Source: SAR116 cluster bacterium
GTDB lineage: Bacteria > Pseudomonadota > Alphaproteobacteria > Puniceispirillales > Puniceispirillaceae
Length of the DNA stretch: 8,878 bases
Assembly (NCBI GenBank): GCA_004213025.1
Contig: SHBC01000037.1
Location: forward strand, 1 to 8,878
Direction of reading: 5' to 3'
The notes beneath the pieces were generated by a model, which searched no databases, was not told where the DNA came from, and was given only the letters and a program-made list of their open reading frames with translations. Below, in pieces: positions 6,670-8,878 of this stretch. Within the stretch, counting starts at the first letter, position 1, and the number at the start of each line of letters is the position of its first letter. Made by a program: the position numbers and the translations under genes.

Positions 6670-6756
6670 ATTGTGTGTATGTAAGGCTACCAGCCTATTG
6701 CGAGCGCCAGCAAGCCGCGATGCGGCCGGTGGTCACAGCCGCCCCTGTTCGCGGAG
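6670..6756 (-). promoter_or_regulatory. 87-bp gap between ABC ATPase and desaturase-like gene
   Basis: This short gap separates two same-strand genes. It contains a perfect small dyad, AGGCT-ACC-AGCCT at 6684-6696, about 15 nt before the outer GTG start. Nearer the ATPase stop are GC-rich self-complementary stretches (GCGGC/GCCGC) with no T-tract, so I do not call an intrinsic terminator. No convincing -35/-10 pair is visible. The genes may be cotranscribed, or the dyad may mark a separate control point. Confidence 0.3.
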
Positions 6757-8412
6757 TTACATTTTGCTGGTCGCGGCATCCCCGAGATTTTCCGCACCGC
6801 GGTCCTTCAGCAGCTGGTCAAGCCAGTTCGGGTCCATTTCCGGCACCGAGCTCAACAGCAGATCGGTATAGGCATGGTGCGGCGGGGTGAACATCTCGTC
6901 CTTCGGGCCGGCCTCGACAATCAGCCCGTCCTTCATCACCACCACCTCGTCGGCGATGGCGCGCACCGTCGACAGATCGTGCGTGATCAGCATGTAGGAC
7001 AGTTTCATCTCATCCTGGAGACGGGTCAGAAGCTTCAAGATCCCCTCGGCGACAAGCTGGTCGAGGGCCGATGTCACCTCATCACAGATGATGAATTTCG
7101 GTTCCGCCGCCAGTGCGCGGGCGATGCCGATACGCTGTTTCTGGCCGCCAGACAGCTCCGACGGCAGGCGGTTGATATATTCGTCCGGGTCCATCTCGAT
7201 CAACTCAAGAAGCTGTTCGACCCGGCGGCGCCTTTCGGCGCCTTTCAGCCCCAGATAGAATTCCACCGGCCGGCCGATAATCTCGCCAATTCGCTTGCGT
7301 GGGTTCAGCGCTGTATCCGCCATCTGATAGATCATCTGCGCCTGGCGAAGATGCTCGATACTGCGCTTGCGGTAATCGGCGGGAAGAATGCTGTCCTCGA
7401 AGGCAATCTGGCCGGTCTTTGGCGGCAACAGGCCGGTGATGCAACGCGCCGTCGTCGATTTGCCAGATCCCGATTCGCCAACAACGGCGACGGTGCGCCC
7501 CTCATGAATGTCGAAACTGACATTGCGGACAACCGGCTCGCCATCGCCATAGGCGGCGGTGACGTTGCGCAGGCTGATCACCGGCGTGGCCTGTTTCTTC
7601 ACGGCAGGCTTTGGCGGGCGCTGAAAGCTCCGCACCGCCCAGAGCGACTTGGTATAGTCCTCGCGCGGTGAATCCAGCATGGTGCGGGTGTCGGCTTCCT
7701 CGACCTCGTCACCGCGAAGCAGCACCTTCACCCGGTCCGCCATCTGTGCGACCACGGCAAGATCGTGCGTGATATAGATGGCGGCTGTCTGGAACTGCTC
7801 GACAATCTCGCGGATCGCCGCCAGCACCTCGATCTGCGTTGTCACGTCGAGCGCCGTGGTCGGTTCGTCAAAGATGATCAGGTCGGGACGACAGGACATC
7901 GCCATCGCCGTCATCGCGCGCTGCAGCTGGCCGCCCGATACCTGGTGCGGATAGCGGAACCCGATCTCTTCCGGGTTGGGAAGCCGCAGCCGGCGATACA
8001 GCTCGATGGCGTCCGCCTCGGCCTCGTTGCGGCTGGTCAGGCCATGGAACAGCGGTGCCTCGGCATGCTGGGTGATGATCTTGTGCGCCGGGTTGAAGCT
8101 TGCCGCCGCCGATTGCGCGACATAGGCAATGCGCTTGCCAAGAAACTGGCGCTTGGTCTCGGCCGTGGCGGTTACCAGATTGGTGCCGTCAAATTCAACA
8201 GATCCGCCGACGATATGACATCCATCGCGGGTGAATCCCATCGCCGCCAGGCCAAGTGTGGATTTGCCGGCACCGGATTCGCCAATCAACCCCAGAACCT
8301 CGCCGCGGTTCAGATCGAGGCTGACATTGTTGATGATTCGTGTTCGCCGTTCATCGGCGATGCCGTCAATTTCCAGATTGCGGATTCTCACTAGGGGCTC
8401 GGACGTTGACAT
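6757..8412 (-). CDS. Dipeptide/oligopeptide-type ABC transporter, fused double ATP-binding protein
   Basis: A 551-residue cytoplasmic ATPase subunit carrying two nucleotide-binding domains in one chain, like a DppD-DppF or OppD-OppF pair fused (as in YejF or GsiA). Domain 1 has Walker [10 protein letters not shown] (44-52), signature VSGGQLQR (158-165), Walker B LIIFDEP (178-184) and ITHD (214-217). Domain 2 has GESGSGKST (312-320), LSGGQKQR (420-427), FIICDEV (440-446) and ITHD (476-479). Both sites keep the canonical residues and should be active. A basic linker with prolines (262-275) joins the halves. ATG 8412 has AAGGAG 7 nt upstream. It starts 4 nt after the permease stop, which makes cotranscription very likely. 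Relatives import peptides, nickel, opines and other solutes, so the cargo is unknown without the binding protein. Confidence 0.93.
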   Translation of the reverse strand: MSTSEPLVRIRNLEIDGIADERRTRIINNVSLDLNRGEVLGLIGESGAGKSTLGLAAMGFTRDGCHIVGGSVEFDGTNLVTATAETKRQFLGKRIAYVAQSAAASFNPAHKIITQHAEAPLFHGLTSRNEAEADAIELYRRLRLPNPEEIGFRYPHQVSGGQLQRAMTAMAMSCRPDLIIFDEPTTALDVTTQIEVLAAIREIVEQFQTAAIYITHDLAVVAQMADRVKVLLRGDEVEEADTRTMLDSPREDYTKSLWAVRSFQRPPKPAVKKQATPVISLRNVTAAYGDGEPVVRNVSFDIHEGRTVAVVGESGSGKSTTARCITGLLPPKTGQIAFEDSILPADYRKRSIEHLRQAQMIYQMADTALNPRKRIGEIIGRPVEFYLGLKGAERRRRVEQLLELIEMDPDEYINRLPSELSGGQKQRIGIARALAAEPKFIICDEVTSALDQLVAEGILKLLTRLQDEMKLSYMLITHDLSTVRAIADEVVVMKDGLIVEAGPKDEMFTPPHHAYTDLLLSSVPEMDPNWLDQLLKDRGAENLGDAATSKM

Positions 8413-8416
8413 GGGC

Positions 8417-8878
8417 CTACTCCTTCAGTCCGGACGCGCGGTGCAGCATCCAGTCAACGACGAAATTCACCGCCACCGTCAGCAGGGCAATCGCACCGGC
8501 CGCCATCAGCGGCAGCGCTGCGGTAAGCGGGCTGAGCATCGCGAAATTGATGAAATTCGACAGATCGCGGACCATTGTTCCCCAGTCAGCCAGCGGCGGC
8601 TGAATGCCCACACCAAGGAATGACAGCGAGGCAATTGTCAGGAAGACAAAGCAGAATCGAAGCCCGAATTCGGCAAGCAGCGGGGCGAAGGCGTTCGGCG
8701 CGATCTCGCGGAAGATCAGATAGGACATCTTTTCCCCACGAAGCTTTGCCGCCTCGAAGAAATCCATCACCACGATATTCATCCCGACGGCGCGCGACAG
8801 GCGGAATACCCGCGTCGAATCCAGGACCGCGATGATCAGAACCATCATCAGCGTGATCACCGCCTTCTGCGATCCGAA
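8417..8878 (-). CDS. DppC-type ABC transporter permease (5' end beyond window)
   Basis: C-terminal 153 residues of an inner-membrane permease of the binding-protein-dependent peptide/nickel family. The frame stays open to the window end, reading through FGSQKAVITL, so the real start lies beyond base 8878 and the internal GTG at 8860 is not a start. The cytoplasmic EAA loop that docks with the ATPase is clear: FFEAAKLRGEKMSYLIFREI, then APNAF. It is followed by the family's SFLGVGIQPPLADWGTMVRD pattern. Hydrophobic membrane spans surround it: one near the window end, one ending FLGVGI, and one close to the C-terminus (LPLMAAGAIALLTVAVNFVV). The stop is TAG at 8419-8417. The partner permease and the solute-binding protein would be expected further upstream on this strand, outside the window. 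Confidence 0.92.
   Translation of the reverse strand, partial: FGSQKAVITLMMVLIIAVLDSTRVFRLSRAVGMNIVVMDFFEAAKLRGEKMSYLIFREIAPNAFAPLLAEFGLRFCFVFLTIASLSFLGVGIQPPLADWGTMVRDLSNFINFAMLSPLTAALPLMAAGAIALLTVAVNFVVDWMLHRASGLKE
8420..8425 (-). promoter_or_regulatory. Ribosome binding site of the ABC ATPase gene
   Basis: AAGGAG on the minus strand lies 7 nt before ATG 8412. It forms the last coding bases of the permease gene (its Lys-Glu codons), so translation of the ATPase is probably coupled to that of the permease. Confidence 0.85.

Noticed and set aside
6670..6715. TTGCTG ... TAGCCT on the minus strand as a promoter for the desaturase-like gene
   Set aside because: Both boxes match the consensus poorly and the spacing is only roughly right; not distinguishable from chance.
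6874..7671. Plus-strand open frame of 265 codons opposite the ABC ATPase
   Set aside because: It is antisense to canonical Walker and signature motifs and its composition is typical of a shadow frame.

Overview
The window is GC-rich, gene-dense bacterial DNA. Codon use, the gene families present (a pyrrolysine-free MttB-type methyltransferase beside a trimethylamine-dehydrogenase-like flavoenzyme, and a Dpp/Opp-type ABC transporter with fused ATPases) and the tight operon spacing suggest an alphaproteobacterium, perhaps marine. I cannot name the genus. It holds seven protein genes, two of them cut by the window edges. I see no tRNA, rRNA, CRISPR array, transposase or phage gene.

Layout: (1) 1-2031, minus strand, a trimethylamine dehydrogenase / dimethylglycine-demethylase-like flavoprotein that lacks only its last residues. 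(2) 2032-2196, a divergent control region. (3) 2197-4738, plus strand, a two-gene operon with an 11-nt overlap: an MttB-superfamily methyltransferase without pyrrolysine, then an agmatinase/ureohydrolase-family amidinohydrolase. (4) 4739-4805, a convergent junction filled by a 15-bp tandem repeat that re-creates the stop codon of the gene on the other strand. (5) 8878-4806, minus strand, an apparent operon read right to left: ABC permease (cut by the window end), fused double ATPase, a histidine-box membrane diiron desaturase/hydroxylase-like protein, and a xylose-isomerase-like TIM-barrel protein.

How they may work together: the MttB-like protein suggests removal of a methyl group from a quaternary amine to a corrinoid protein. 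The flavoprotein suggests oxidative N-demethylation of tertiary or secondary amines. The ureohydrolase suggests cleavage of a guanidino group to urea and an amine. The ABC genes suggest uptake of a small polar or peptide-like solute. Together they would fit catabolism of a methylated nitrogen compound that also carries a guanidino group, such as an arginine-betaine-like osmolyte. This is inference from gene content. The corrinoid protein, its reactivase and the solute-binding protein that such a pathway would need are not in the window. The desaturase-like and isomerase-like genes have no assigned substrate and are the least explained part.

Two independent 15-bp tandem repeats occur. One is in frame inside the flavoprotein gene (a repeated QPKST pentapeptide) and one is at the convergent gene junction.
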